From Leguminivora glycinivorella (taxonomy: Eukaryota; Arthropoda; Insecta; Lepidoptera; Tortricidae): DNA of 64,000 nt. The notes beneath the pieces were generated by a model that was not told the origin of the DNA, did not search any database, and was given only the letters and a program-made list of their open reading frames with translations. Both the position numbers and the translations under genes were made by a program. The stretch is taken from the NCBI RefSeq assembly GCF_023078275.1, contig NC_062977.1, positions 11,553,118 to 11,617,117 on the forward strand, in the 5' to 3' direction. Below are positions 21,657-33,515 of this stretch, piece after piece (position 1 is the stretch's first letter; every line of letters begins with the position of its first letter).

Positions 21657-23245
21657 TAGAGATGGGTAGGGGTGGGTAAATACCCGGTATTTACCCAAAG
21701 TACCCAGTAAAAACCCATAAATACCCGATTGGGTGGGTAAAAACTAGACCGTCAACCAAATCTTGTCACTAGAAAAAAGAGGCAAATTTGAAAAATCGCG
21801 GGCTAGCAACACTAGTTTTGAAAATCGGTGGAAATTCGCGTGTCATTTGTATCTTATCTGTGGAAATCTCCACCCTACCAAAAAGAGAAATAACTAGCAC
21901 ATATCCGTATCCGTCCCTTTTTAATACATTATCTAATGCGTAAGGAAGGAGCGAGCCCCTTGAAAAAAAAAATCTGTGGCTGTTCGACGTACATTGCTGG
22001 TTTTTGTTCGTTTCATAGGGATACCATACTTTAGTTTGATGTACATTGCTACTGCCAAAATTTGGTTGACAGGCTATACGAATTAAATTTTAAATAAAAT
22101 TATATTTCCTTCACTTATCTTTTCATCACGTTATATTTTATTATTAAATGGTTATTTTTGAATAATTCTAAGCGACACGAATGATATTTTTATTATAAAA
22201 ACCATATAGGATGACTTCTATATGATTAGAAACTTAGTTTATACTGATATTATTGTAGTAATAGAAGACTATCTATTGAAAAATGTACAGAACAATCATA
22301 AAAAGTCGGATATCAAACAAAATACCGCTCATTAGACCACCTGGTATTAAAACAGCACTTATATTGTAAAAAAATTCTCTTCACTTATCAAACAGCTGCG
22401 TTGAACCTCATGGTATTTAAAATTGACACCTATTGTTGTTGGATCGTCTACCTAGTCATACCTAGCAGCCAATCAGAAGGCGGGTAGCTAGGATTCTCTT
22501 AACTAGCAAAAAAAATCTCTAGGATCCCGCAAGAGAGGTCAGTTGCTATTTGTCATCTGATCTGCACACAACTACTTGCTCCCGTTTTACTTAATGTGTT
22601 CACGTCGTACTTCGACACTTGTTTTGTTTATGGACTTTGAAGTAGTTTTTCTGTGACTTAAGCTAACGTTATCTTTTGGACTTATATGGATATTTGCCAC
22701 TTGCCAGTGAAATCGATCTTGGATGAGCGGTACAAGTACAATTTTATTGTTTTTATCAAACCATGCGCCTATTTTTTACTGTATGGTTTTTTTCTTAATT
22801 TCTTGATTAGGTATGTTTCAATTATCTATATCATAAACAATTTATTTATTTCATAAATGACATTTATTTTGTACTTACCTAATAAATAATTATTTAAACA
22901 CTATAAACTGTTTGTTTTACTGTTCCTGTTCTATTCTACTTATCCGGCTTGTAGTCTAAGTCTTCTTTATTACACTATCATCTAACTTTGGCCAGCACCT
23001 GGAGACTAAATTTCAATTAAGTAAGAATTCAGATAGTATTTTTACTTCATTTGAATCAAAGAATGTTATACGAAGTAAATCAAAGTAAAATAATAACGAA
23101 AACCTTAATTCTAATACGTTTTACATTCTAAAAAGTTTTTACCCACTCATTCGGGTGTAAAAGGGTAAATACGGGTGGATTGGGTAAAAACCCGGTAAAT
23201 ACCCGGTATTTACCCGCGGGTTTTTACCCACTATACCCATCTCTA
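21657..23245. mobile_element. hAT-like element, 1589 bp, 8-bp TTCACACA duplication
   Basis: TAGAGATGGGTA at the left and TACCCATCTCTA at the right are perfect 12-bp termini, flanked by TTCACACA at 21649-21656 and 23246-23253. Subterminal regions are packed with TACCCGGTATTTACCC and GGGTAAAAACCC words, so both ends are strongly self-complementary. An 8-bp duplication and TA-starting ends fit hAT. No transposase frame. Confidence 0.9.
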
Positions 23246-23281
23246 TTCACACACTACCTTACAAGTATGGTGTGGATTCTT

Positions 23282-23875
23282 TCGTATATCTCGCTCCAGA
23301 CTATGCGCTAGGCTTGTGCCGTTTCGTTCGTTGATCGGAGCGCTCCGATCTCGTTCAATCGCTCCCACGAACTAGTTCGCTCTTTTAGGTCTTTTGCTCA
23401 TTTAGTTCAGCCAGACCAGCGACCACTGCGGTCGGAAAGATCAGAACGAATGGGACCGAATAGTGTCAAAATGATACGAATACTACGAATAGTCCACAGA
23501 TAGTAACATTCCGGGCCGAAAGGTTGTAAGTAACCGAAGTTTAATATGAAAACTTGACTTTTTTTGTTGCTCTGCTAAGTAGCTCTCGCTCTCGGTCGGC
23601 GCAGTCACACATTCGTTCTCGATCCAAATCGCTCGCGCTCGCCGATCCTATACTGAACTAAATGAGCAAAGACCGATTCTCAGACCACGGAAAGATTCAG
23701 TTCATTTCGGTCATTGATGGGATTTTATTCCTAACAGTTCATAGTTCGTGAACGACACAAGCCTACTATGCGCGGCTGCGCGCGAATCACGGCGCGACGC
23801 CGCGAACGCGAGTGTGGAACTTTCTGCGTATCGAATCTACACTCGCGATTCGCGCGCATAGTCTGGAGCGGGCTT
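23282..23875. mobile_element. GC-rich palindromic MITE hosting a hAT insertion
   Basis: Left CGCTCCAGACTATGCGC is mirrored at the right (about 23850-23870) by GCGCATAGTCTGGAGCG, and the interior has paired CGCGAATCACGG and CGCGATTCGCGCG words. After removing 23309-23765 the remaining element is about 130 bp and forms a hairpin. Its left edge is not settled. Confidence 0.7.
23309..23765. mobile_element. hAT-like MITE, 457 bp, 8-bp CTATGCGC duplication
   Basis: TAGGCTTGTGCCGTTTCG at the left is mirrored by GAACGACACAAGCCTA at the right. CTATGCGC is present on both sides (23301-23308, 23766-23773). Interior words such as GATCGGAGCG/CGCTCCGATC and the CGTTCG/CGAACG series are self-complementary. 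No transposase. Confidence 0.9.
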
Positions 23876-23923
23876 TTAATTAAAGATAATATAATCACTG
23901 AATTCACGTCCATACGTGATCGT

Positions 23924-24153
23924 GGCCCACTTCACTCAGGGTTAGTGGGCTGTCATCTGTCAAATTCTATAAATATAAAATGGTGGGTTAACCCTCGAGT
24001 TATTTTCCTTGATGCAAGTGGTCTTCCTCCTCCAAGTGGAATCCTAAGGATCACTTGCACCAACGAAAATGGAGGGATAACCTACCATTTTATATGGAAT
24101 TTGACAGTTGACAGCCCACTAACCCGGAGTTAAGTGGTTGGTGCAAGTGGGCC
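23924..24153. mobile_element. MITE with GGCCCACTT / AAGTGGGCC ends
   Basis: GGCCCACTT at 23924 and AAGTGGGCC ending at 24153 are inverted, as are CAGGGTTAGTGGGCTGTCA and TGACAGCCCACTAACCC further in. Another arm-like fragment occurs at 21527-21606. Non-coding; open frames here are not genes. Confidence 0.7.
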
Positions 24154-24156
24154 TAA

Positions 24157-24743
24157 TGGCCGCTGTACACACATGGCCAACAGTTCCACCAACCCCCTTG
24201 GCCATGTGTGTAGAGGGCTACTTGGCCGTAAGTTTGCAGTTGGCGCTTGCGCTTGCCGGCCAACCGATTCGTGTCGGTTTTTTGTCCACACATCAAAGGA
24301 TCTTGGCGCCAATGGCCAACTGCGTTTACACATTGGCGCTTCATTCAGTTGGTCGTCAGCCGTCAGAGAGGACAGTAGTGATATATTTACGAAAATAATA
24401 AGTTTATCTATGCCAATAATAGTGTAGATTTTAGGAAATAAAATAACCTTGCAAATGTTTAATGTATTTCCTAAAAAAGATAAATGTTCTTATCAGAATA
24501 TTCAAAAAATTGTTAATATTGCAAATAATTTAATTTTACTACGGGGTTATTATTTTTTAATATTTTTTTTCTGACAACGTCTATGACCAAGAATTTCCTA
24601 GATTTTTTCATTACACGTCCATCTTTCATGAAGAGCCAATGCCAAGTGATTGGTTCGCCAATGTGTAAACAGCGGCTCTTATCTTGGCCAAGGGGTTTCA
24701 CAAAGGGCTGGTGGAACCGTTGGCCATGTGTGTACAGGGGCCA
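24157..24743. mobile_element. Harbinger-like non-autonomous element, copy B (587 bp)
   Basis: Nearly identical throughout to copy A at 19841-20421, including the internal TTACGAAAATAATAAGTTT and CTACGGGGTTATTATTTTTT blocks. TAA flanks both sides (24154-24156, 24744-24746). Different target sites with different 3-bp duplications show two independent transpositions. It lies directly against the right end of the preceding MITE. Confidence 0.85.
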
Positions 24744-24899
24744 TAAGATAAAAACATCAAAAATTCAAAAATAAAATGGTGACATAAAAATAATGTAATA
24801 TAACTATATTGTATCTCATTTAATTAGTTTTCCAAATCTAGTCAGTTGGTTTGGTAGAGTACAGATTGATCATGCGTTGAGTGACAATGATTTGAATTG

Positions 24900-25686
24900 T
24901 TCGTTAATATTATCCCGCGCCGCGCGGGGCAGTCGGTAACGCTAACGAGCAACGAGCGAACGTTGTTCGTGTTTGCTTCGGTCCCCCTTCCAGAATAGGC
25001 GCAGACGAGACGAACCGCCACCGTCGTTGTTTGTGTTCCGTCAGTCGGTCAGTCATTTGTGTGGAAGATAACGCGCGTTTGGATTGTGTTATGTCTTTTA
25101 ATCATTAGCCAGGCGCGGCGCGACTACAAAAAACGAATCTTCCATTACCTACTAATGCTTTGTCTTATCGTTTTATTAGTTGTTCCGAAACCCATCGATT
25201 TTGTGAGCGATCAATTTCGTATCGTCGATATTGTAATAGAGCAAAGTTATTGAAATGTAGTGATTGTTATTTGATCGAGCACAAGGTGTCATTGGAAAAA
25301 ATCAGTCATCCGTTTCATTCTGTTCTCAACGCGAGTGTCATCCCGTGTTCGTAGCTCCAAAGGACTGTTAACCTCTATGTAACGTGTTAAGTGATAATAA
25401 GGGTGAAAATTCTAGACCGTTCAGTGAGGTGGAAAATATCGTGCAGTATCCGTGGTTGGCACCCATTTACTCACCGGAACAGCCAATGTTATTTTAAGGT
25501 TTGTACCTATTTCTACTACACCTAAGAAACTGGGATCGTAATCACAATCAGCGTTCACCCAGGTATATTTTTTTATCTCATTACGAAACAGGTGTGTGAG
25601 AAAAGTCATTTCAATGTGTCATATTAGTGTTACAACGTAATATTAGCACCATGTGTAGGTAGGCGAAGTTGCATTGCACTCATGAG
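24900..25686 (+). promoter_or_regulatory. Probable mrj promoter and non-coding first exon
   Basis: A CpG-rich island (24915-25080, with words such as CGCGCCGCGCGG) in AT-rich DNA is followed by TCAGTCGGTCAGTCATT near 25043, which contains TCAGT-type initiator words, and at 25686 by CATGAG followed by GTAAGC, a near-consensus donor. This is the layout of an insect TATA-less promoter with a 5' UTR exon. The next acceptor linked to a start codon on this strand is 38934 of mrj, giving an intron of about 13.2 kb. Donors at 25497 and 25557 are weaker alternatives. The link to mrj is inferred; no intervening coding exon was seen. Confidence 0.5.
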
Positions 25687-27059
25687 GTAAGCGAAATGTA
25701 ATCACACTATTCCACAAGAACATAATATCGTATTAGCTATTTTTTACTTTGATTACTTATTCAATGAATAGTTACCTAAATGTTGCGATTAAGTTCTATA
25801 CAATGTTTTAGTACTAGATATTGACATATCTAGGGTTGGTAATTTCCCATTATGCATTTGTTTTTTCACTACTTGCCAAGGTCATGCAAACAAAGCTACA
25901 GCTGTCTGTCTTGGTAACACTTGCAATTGCAGTGTTACCATTTACACCTATTCGATTTTATAATAATCTGTAATTCAATAGCTTTGTTCGGTTTATTTAA
26001 ACAATGTCCAAATAATACATTAACAATTAAATATTGAAAGAGTGTAATATAAACAAGCACAAATACACTCTACTGTAATTCAATAGCTTTTAAGTTCTGT
26101 TGTTTTCTCTATTTGAAACAATACTCATGTAACTCTAAACATAATACATGTTAAGCCTAAGATTGTAGGTATAAAGCAACAGGCACTTTATGTTGTGTTA
26201 ACCATGAACAAGAGAAAATTAAATACTTGTCATTTACTGCTCCATCAAAGTGACAGTATTGTTTGATTAGCTGCTTTTGAAGACATCAAAAACTAAACAA
26301 AAAATTTTTGCCATTTTTTAATCTTAATACTAATTTTATTTAAAGGTACCAAATTATTGTATTTAAATATTTTTGTTGTAAATGTTTTGATATCATTTTT
26401 TCTGCAGTGTTTTAAAGATAATTGGGAATAGTGGTGTATCGTACACAATACTATGTTGTGTTTAACTGTTTATAAATATAATCACCTGCAATGTCTGCAG
26501 AAGATGTGAGATGGATGTTTACACACACAGTTATTTTGATTACTGATTGCAGTTAAGATAGTTGTAATATTTTGCAACAGTCATATCAAATAATATGTTA
26601 CAGTTTAAATACATTTTTGTCCTTTTTATAACCTTTTTATCCCCAGTCAACATGATATTGGATTTTTGACTGAAATGTAACTTTATGGCAAGGATTATTT
26701 ATATAGGATTTACAATCTTTATACTTAAGAATTGTACCTCAATTGTTTAGCTCCACCTATTAAATACTATCATAACTACACTGATGGTGCCTACAAATTT
26801 TTTTTTTCAAAATGTGTATTGACGTGATATCATGATATTAAATAAATAAGTATGTCATTTGTATAAAAAATAAAAACACGCAAAAATGTTTTGGGAATCC
26901 CTCATGTGTGTATTTTATAGTACCTTAAATAGTACCTTATGTATTTTTTGTAAGTTAACTAACTTGACATTCTCACCAACCATAAAAGGAGCCAGTTTAA
27001 AGCTTATCTACTAACATGAGCTAAAACTGCATTTATGTTTATAAACTTAAATAGATACC
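25687..27059. other. Presumed start of mrj intron 1, nothing else recognised
   Basis: AT-rich. 26740-26900 is an inverted relative of 21110-21270, so an old interspersed repeat. No exon seen. Confidence 0.4.
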
Positions 27060-27175
27060 ATACACTAAAGAAAAAGCGATTGAGCCCACTGGTGGCAAAG
27101 CCGGGAGTCGAACCTGGGTCTCCAGCTATCGTGGCTGACGTGGACTGCTACACCACCCCGACCTCCGAGGAACCC
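27060..27175 (-). mobile_element. tRNA-derived SINE head
   Basis: On the minus strand this reads like a tRNA: GGTGGTGTAGCAGTCCACG (A-box-like) and, 30 bases on, GGTTCGACTCCCGG (B box). It then runs into TTTGCCACCAGTGGGC. It lacks proper acceptor-stem pairing, so it is a SINE rather than a tRNA gene. A degenerate relative is at 615-700. Confidence 0.6.
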
Positions 27176-27388
27176 TAAGAGGTCAAAATTTCTCTAGTGT
27201 ACGTTATCTCTGAAGGTTAGGCGCCTTTGACCAACTCTAAAGGCGAGCAATGTGTGTGTGGTCAAAGGCGAAAATTACTCGAAAACTATGAACAATTTAC
27301 TGAGACCATGTTAGGCTGGTTAGGTTCCTCTTTAGCTGCCCTACCTCTGGTGTCACTGTTTCGTGGTACTTCTGGGACACTCTGCCTG

Positions 27389-27575
27389 TATAAATCCATA
27401 CTAATATTATAAATGGGAAAGTATGTGTGTCTGTTTGTTTGTCCGCTTTTCATGGCAAAACGGAGCGACAAATTGTCATGATTTTTTGAAGTGGAGATAG
27501 TTGAAGGGACGGAGAGTGACATAGGCTACTTTTTATCTCTTTATAATGCGAGCGAGGCCGTGGGCAAAAGCTAGT
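27389..27575 (+). repeat. CATACTAATATTATAAATG ... GCAAAAGCTAGT interspersed repeat
   Basis: Opens CATACTAATATTATAAATGG, has a GTGTCTGTTTGTTTGTC tract and an ATAGGCTACTTTTTATC block, and ends GGGCAAAAGCTAGT. This arrangement is very common in lepidopteran DNA. A fragment of its end is at 10543-10568 in reverse. Confidence 0.65.
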
Positions 27576-28024
27576 ATGGTTAATAAAGCCATTCTGAGGT
27601 TTTTTTCGGAAATACGGAGGTTTTTTTCATGAAATAAAGCTCAGGTTTAAATTATTTATTAAACTAGGTAACTAGGCACTGGATTGGGAACTTTTTTTAA
27701 GGTACACTATTAATACTATTATGGTAGTTATGTTGCTGTCTAAATGGCTATTGACGCTATTGTACAATGACAAATAATTAATGTTTGTGTTCAACAAAAC
27801 ATTCCACTTTGTCGTTTGCTGTGATGCTGTGACATGATATTTGTATAAAAATACAAGCAAATTTGTTCTTCTTTTAAGCAACAAAGTGGGACTGGACCTC
27901 CCATTACACTGTTATCTTAAATATAATTTTAGGATTCCATACCTCAGAAAAAAATAATGGAACCCTATAGAATCACTTTCTTGTTCATCTGCCTTGCATA
28001 GGTATTCCCTAGTATTGCCTAGGT

Positions 28025-28331
28025 CAGCCATTCTCAAAGTGTGCTCCGCGGACCCCTAGGGCTCCGCAAAGCCTCTCTGGGGGCTCCGTGTGAATTTTGG
28101 GTACCTGATATGCAACTTCAACTCTCTTCCATAAAACCAAATATTCACCAATTGTTAAAAAATAAAAAACAGTTCCATGTAATACCTCACATTAGAATCT
28201 AGTGATTTGATTTGACTATCATGATTGCTTATTAAAATAAAGATTGCAATAGAAAAAAAAAATTTAAGGGTTCCGTCAGATGTTTTACTTTCTAAAAGGG
28301 TTCCATGGGAAAATAAGTTTGAGAACCGCTG
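28025..28331. mobile_element. hAT (Charlie/Buster-like) MITE, 307 bp
   Basis: CAGCCATTCTCAAAGTGTG at the left and TTTGAGAACCGCTG at the right match the widespread CAG(N)GGTTCTCAAA-type hAT ends, followed by the characteristic CCGCGGACCCCTAGGG. GCCTAGGT flanks both sides (28017-28024, 28332-28339), an exact 8-bp duplication. No transposase. Confidence 0.9.
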
Positions 28332-28959
28332 GCCTAGGTAGTCAAGACTATATCTCGGAATCGTGTGTAGGTAGTAAATTAAATTTAAAACTATAATACG
28401 CAATGCATATATTATGCAATTATACAGTATTAGACGGAGAGCTGGCAGGATTTTGGAGTAGGTCCTTGAGGCAACCTGGAAAGGTGCTCAGATGCTTCTC
28501 TGATCATAGCCAACATCAGGTCTGCAAGTCTGGCAGCTGGGGAGCGGGGCTTTATCGAGCTATGAATTTTTAAAGATTTAATTTTTTGAGGCCCAAAAAA
28601 GGTGTTTGAGGCAACCTGGAATTATTAAAAAGTGAAAATAGAGTTCCTCAGAAGTCGCATAGTATTTATGCCAGATCATTTGGCCGGGTCCTTCACCGTG
28701 CCAGAACGGTACAAAGTGGTAAAAAAAAATTCCAAAAAGGTTCTTGAGGCAGTCTGTCATTTTTACCAGTGAAAGATGAGGGTCTAAATAGCCATGGAAA
28801 AATAATGCCATGACATGAGGTGGGGTCCGTACCCTGCCATTCGATCTTGAAAGTCAATTTTTTAGTTTTTCGTAAATAACTCGTAAACGGTGGCCCACAG
28901 CAAAAAAATATGTTAAACAGAAAATATCTACATAAAATTTCCTACAAGAAAGGTTATGT

Positions 28960-30065
28960 ATGTTTTTTCGATAGGATCAATATATAAATGGATAATTTAG
29001 TAAGAAAGTTTTTTTTAATCGATTACATGCTCCGTTTTTCGTCAATACCTCGTAAACGGTGGCCCACAGCAAAATATTATGTTAAACAGAAAATATCTAC
29101 ATAAAATTTCCTATAAGAAAGGTTATATAAGTTTTTTCGCTAGGATCAATTTTTTAGTTGGAAAGTATTTTTAAATAGATATTTGGGCCGTTTTTTGTTG
29201 ATAACTCAAAAACGGTGGCTCACAGCCAAAAATAATGTTAGACAGAATTAATCTACATAATATTTCCTACAAGAAAGGTTCTATAAGATTTTTCGCTAGG
29301 ATCAATATTTTAGTTGGAAAGTATTTTTAAATAGATTTCATGGGCAGTTTTTTGTTAATAACTCGAAATCGGTGGCTCACAGCCAAAAATAATGTTGTAC
29401 AGAATTAATCTACATAATATTTCCTACAAAAAAGGTTCTATAATATTTTTCGCTAGAATCAATATTTTAGTTGGAAAGTATTTTTGAATATATTTCATGG
29501 GCCGTTTTTTGTTTATAACTCGAAATCGGTGGCTCACAGCCAAAACTAATGTTTCACAGAATTAATCTTCTTAATATTTCCTACAAGAAAGGTTATATAA
29601 TATTTTTCGCTAGGATCAATATTTTAGTTGGAAAGTATTTTTAAATAGATTTCATGGGCCGTTTTTTGTAAATACCTCGTAAACGGTGGCCCACAGCTAA
29701 ATAAAATGTTGAGGAGAAAAAATCTACATAAGATTTCCTACAAGAAAGGTTCTATACGTTTTTTTCGCTAGAATCAATATTTTAGTTGGAAAGTATTTTA
29801 AATAGATTACATGGGCCGCTTTTTGTTGATAACTCAAAAACGGTGGCTCACAGCCAAAAGTAATGTGATACGGAAGTAATCTACATAATATTTCCTACAA
29901 GAATGGTTCTATAAGATTTTTCGCTAGGAGCAATATTTTAGTTAGAAAGTAACTTTAAATAGATTTCATGGGCCGTTTTTGTAAATACCTCGTAAACGGT
30001 GGACTACAGCTAAATAAAATGTCCACGAGGAAAAATTTACACAAAATTTCCTATAAGAAAGGTTA
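28960..30065 (+). repeat. Left-arm array of ~160-bp repeats
   Basis: About seven units, each with TTTTTCGCTAGGATCAATA, TTTTAGTTGGAAAGTA, GGGCCGTTTTTTGT, CTCGAAATCGGTGGCTCAC, and ATTTCCTACAAGAAAGG. Unit starts lie near 28968, 29138, 29292, 29447, 29609, 29762 and 29916. Units differ by 10-25%, so the array is not newly made. Confidence 0.85.
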
Positions 30066-30458
30066 CTGCAGTTATAGGTTACTACAGTTTAAATCCACAT
30101 CCACATCACTTTTGTCTGAACTCATTTTGAAATTTGAAAAGTATAGGTATTTGATAAATCCGAGCAAACATAGGTATATTTTTTTAAATTTCCGCGCTTA
30201 AACTTTTTTTGAAATCTTTTTGAGGCAAAGTTTTAACCGGTGACATTTACCGCATTAATAGTCTGGCAAAAAAGAGTAGAAATTAATAGGGGCGCCACAG
30301 TCTATGTAAACCGTTTTGCGAGGGGCGACCGTCGCGCGGCCGTCGCCGTCGCGTCTTATCGCATCGTCTACTTCCATATCGATAAGGTTTGATTTCGTAT
30401 GCGTCGCATCTCCGTCGCGCGACCATCGCGCGACCGTCGCCCCCGCAAGCCACGGCGT

Positions 30459-30774
30459 GAGCATTTCTTTTTTTTGCCACTTTTATGAAGTGTGATATTT
30501 TTGAAAAAAAAAATGCTCTTTCTACTCAGAATTACTAGCTTTTTCAATCCTAGTAGTTAAAAAAATTGTCCCATACAATTTTTTCTTATTTTGTTACCAT
30601 TTTCCGTACATGTTGTATGGGGTAACAAAAGAAAGTAACAAAAATGTATGGAAATTCTGGGACACTTTTTGTCTCCCAGTGAGATTGAAAGTACTCGTGT
30701 TTCTGAGTACAATTGACCTAAAATTTCCTAAAACAATCAAAATTTTTTTGTTGTCAATAAAAATAGAAATGCTC
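30459..30774. mobile_element. MITE with GAGCATTTC ends, copy 1
   Basis: GAGCATTTC and GAAATGCTC are the ends, with GCGT on both sides (30455-30458, 30775-30778). Second copy at 59020-59341 has AAAT on both sides, so the family makes 4-bp target duplications. A GC-rich tract rich in GACCGTCGCGCG words lies just left (30295-30455) and may be part of another MITE. Confidence 0.85.
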
Positions 30775-31279
30775 GCGTAAGGTCTGCAATGTACAGTCAA
30801 CTACAAGAGATGTGTCCATATTAGTCTTACAAAATGAAGCAAATTTTCATTTGCATTAATGAATTACCCTTGGTTCGTGACATTTCTAGTATTAGCCATC
30901 AAACCTTACGTCATCATCGACTCGTTTAATATGCAACAATGATATGTATCCCACTACGTTTCCTCTTAATTTACACATACAAAACTTTTATATTACCTAT
31001 CTCTGTGTATTGACAAATAAAGGTAAACTCCTAATGTTACAAAGAAATTTATCCAATATCTTTAAATTCAGAACAGAATCCAAACAAAAGATCTTCTGAA
31101 TATAAAAATTTCTTCTTTAAACTAAAATCCATAATCCTACGGACGAAATTGACAAGTAAGTGTGAACAAACGTTTGACGGCCGGTATGGCTCAGTTGGTA
31201 GTGACCCTGCCTGCTAAGCCGCGGTCCCGGGTTCGAATCCCGGTAAGGGCATTTATTTGTGTGATGAGCACAGATATTT

Positions 31280-31827
31280 GAGGAGTGTCTTTTCAAAAGG
31301 GCTTATTTCCATTTTTTCTTTTTTTTTAACTATGAATGCAGTTCTTTTTAGTATAGAAAATTACGTGTTGTTTTGAGATTAAAGCTCAAAAAGTCTCGCC
31401 TTGATCTTTAAAAAAAAGGGTAACATCAAAGTTTAGAACATATTTTGAAAAATGTGTAATGATTATTTATGTGGTTAAACCAATGTATGTAGTACAACAA
31501 CATTGATATCAACTAACTTAATACAAAATCCAAAAATAAAATAAAACTTTTTTTTAAATAATAACATTTACGCTACAAGGCCACAACAAAAGGGTAAGAA
31601 TTCCCAAAAGTTCGCATCAAAAGTGCTTATTCTCAAAAACATATGGTAATTACATATTTATTTAGGTACACATGTTTGGTGTAATCATAGCATTAACGTC
31701 AACTTACAATATTACAATTTTGCAAATTAAATATTAATTTCAAAATCAATACCGTTGAATTATGTTTTTCTCGATTTCCCAAAAAAAGTACAAAGTGGAA
31801 ATAAGCCCTTTTGAAAAGACACTCCTC
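31280..31827. mobile_element. 548-bp element with GAGGAGTGTCTTTTC ends inside the SINE
   Basis: GAGGAGTGTCTTTTCAAAAG and its mirror CTTTTGAAAAGACACTCCTC are ~31-bp perfect termini including GGGCTTATTTCC/GGAAATAAGCCC. ATTT flanks both sides (31276-31279, 31828-31831). No coding capacity. Confidence 0.85.
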
Positions 31828-31925
31828 ATTTGTTCCAGAGTCATGGATGTTTTCTATGTATATAAGTATGTATTTATGTATTCAAGTACGTATATCGTCG
31901 CTCAGCACCCATAGTGCCATAGTAC

Positions 31926-33430
31926 TAGGGTTTGCAAAAACCGGTTAACTTTAAAAACCGGTTAATAACCGAACCTATATCTTCAAAACCGGTTAACCGG
32001 TTTTTAACCGGTTTTGCGGATTTTTAGTAAATTACCGTACTACGCAATAATATTACCATTACCTTCAAGAATTCTGTTGTTTATGATATCGTAGCAGGTA
32101 TTACTTGCACGATGAAGATCATTTTTATCCAGTTTTTGGAAATTTTGTAAAATGCAGAAGTTTAAGAACAAAATATTTGTCAGTTGTGCGTTTTCTAAGC
32201 ATGTCGCGGAGGTCTACAGCTCCCAGAGACACTAGTAGTACAAGGAATTAACGTAAGAAAACCAAGATTTACATTTTCCCTTTATTTTAAAAATATCATT
32301 TGATATATGCAGTAGAGTCCGGTTATAACGACGCCCAAGGGACCGCTGATATTACGTCGTACTAACTGGACGTCGTACAAAACGAATTTCATTTCGGTTT
32401 AAAGATATGTCATTTTTTAGTATGCGTGCTTGCTCATCACCGGCAAATTACTGTCGTATGTCGTAATAATAAATAGTCGCATTCCTTGAACATCGATTTA
32501 CGTAATTAATATGACAATCGATTTTTTTATTAAGTAAAACTAGTTTAAACGCAATCGAAAAATAAAAAGTGGGTTCTATTTAGCTCATAAGATTAGACCC
32601 GAGGCGAACCAATTGTTAAAATTATTAAAATCAATGCTCCAAAAAGTCACATCGCCACAATCTCATCTTGCTACTTGTAGGCAATACAGGGGACCGTGCT
32701 TGGGGCAGAAATACCTTTGTTTCCTCAATTTACTAGTAAAACTAGGTCTTTTTTAGAGTAAGTTTGCATGCGTATATTTATATGCACCCTTTTCGTATGT
32801 ATAAATGACTGTATGTGTTCTAAATAAATAAAAATAAAATAAATAAAATAAAATAAATAAAATAAAATAAAACGTTGTCGCTCGTCGTTGTAACCGGACT
32901 TGACGAACGGATTTTGCGTAAAATTACGTCGTAAAAAGCGGTTGGTCGTTAAAACCAGAGTCGTAATAAACGGATGTACATTCATAATATCACATATGAA
33001 AACCAAACAAATACCTGTGCTTCCGTTATTCGGTTATTGTAAGCGGTTGGACGTTAGGTATATGCGGAGTCGTAACACTAACCGGACTCTACTGTATAAA
33101 ATGTATATTTGAGTGGACTCGGGACTATTGTTTAATCTTCACGTTTAATTAGATTATAAAATCATAATTATACTATGACTTCTTTAAGAAATTCAGTGCA
33201 GGTGCGTATTGTTGTCAATGAAAAGTAATAAATAAATATTTATTGTTACAAAACATTGAAGAATTACGTACTTTTGATCCTTTTTTATGCCTAATTTGGT
33301 CGTTTTGGGAAATAAATATAGTTTCGGTTATTAACCGGTTAGAGACTTTGAAAACCGGTTTTTAACCGAGGCCAAAAAGTCTCGGTTAACCGGTTTTTCG
33401 GTTAACCGGTTAACCGGTTTGCATACCCTA
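31926..33430. mobile_element. hAT-like element with ACCGGTTAACC-rich ends, 8-bp duplication
   Basis: TAGGGTTTGCAAAAACCGG at the left and CCGGTTTGCATACCCTA at the right, flanked by CATAGTAC at 31918-31925 and 33431-33438. Both ends carry several AACCGGTTAACCGG words. TAGGG-type ends and 8-bp duplications fit hAT. No transposase; it contains a further insertion at 32310-33094. Confidence 0.9.
32310..33094. mobile_element. pogo/Tigger-like non-autonomous element
   Basis: CAGTAGAGTCCGGTTATAACG at the left is mirrored by CACTAACCGGACTCTACTG at the right; related internal words (GTCGTAC, GGTCGTTAAAACC) repeat. TA follows the right end; the left neighbour is TG, so a TA duplication would need one change. 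CAGT ends are typical of pogo/Tigger. An (AAATA)n tract lies at 32822-32872. No transposase. Confidence 0.7.
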
Positions 33431-33515
33431 CATAGTACAAGCTTTGCTTAGTTTGGGGCTAAGTTGATCTGTGTAAGATGTCCCCAATATTTATTTATTT
33501 TTTATTATTTATTTA

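Larger units (their letters stand above)
31175..33515 (+). mobile_element. tRNA-derived SINE split by two insertions
   Basis: The head at about 31179-31250 is tRNA-like: TGGCTCAGTTGGTAG (A box) and GGTTCGAATCCCGG (B box). Its body continues GATGAGCACAGATATTTG, then after an insertion GTTCCAGAGTCATGG (31832), then after a second insertion AAGCTTTGCTTAGTTTGG (33439), ending near GTCCCCAATATTTATTT at 33510. Removing 31280-31827 and 31926-33430 with one copy of each target duplication gives a continuous SINE of about 280 bp. It is not counted as a functional tRNA gene: the acceptor stem does not pair. Confidence 0.75.

Noticed and set aside
31179..31252. Functional tRNA gene
   Set aside because: A and B boxes are present, but the acceptor stem does not pair and the sequence continues as a SINE body ending in an AT-rich tail.
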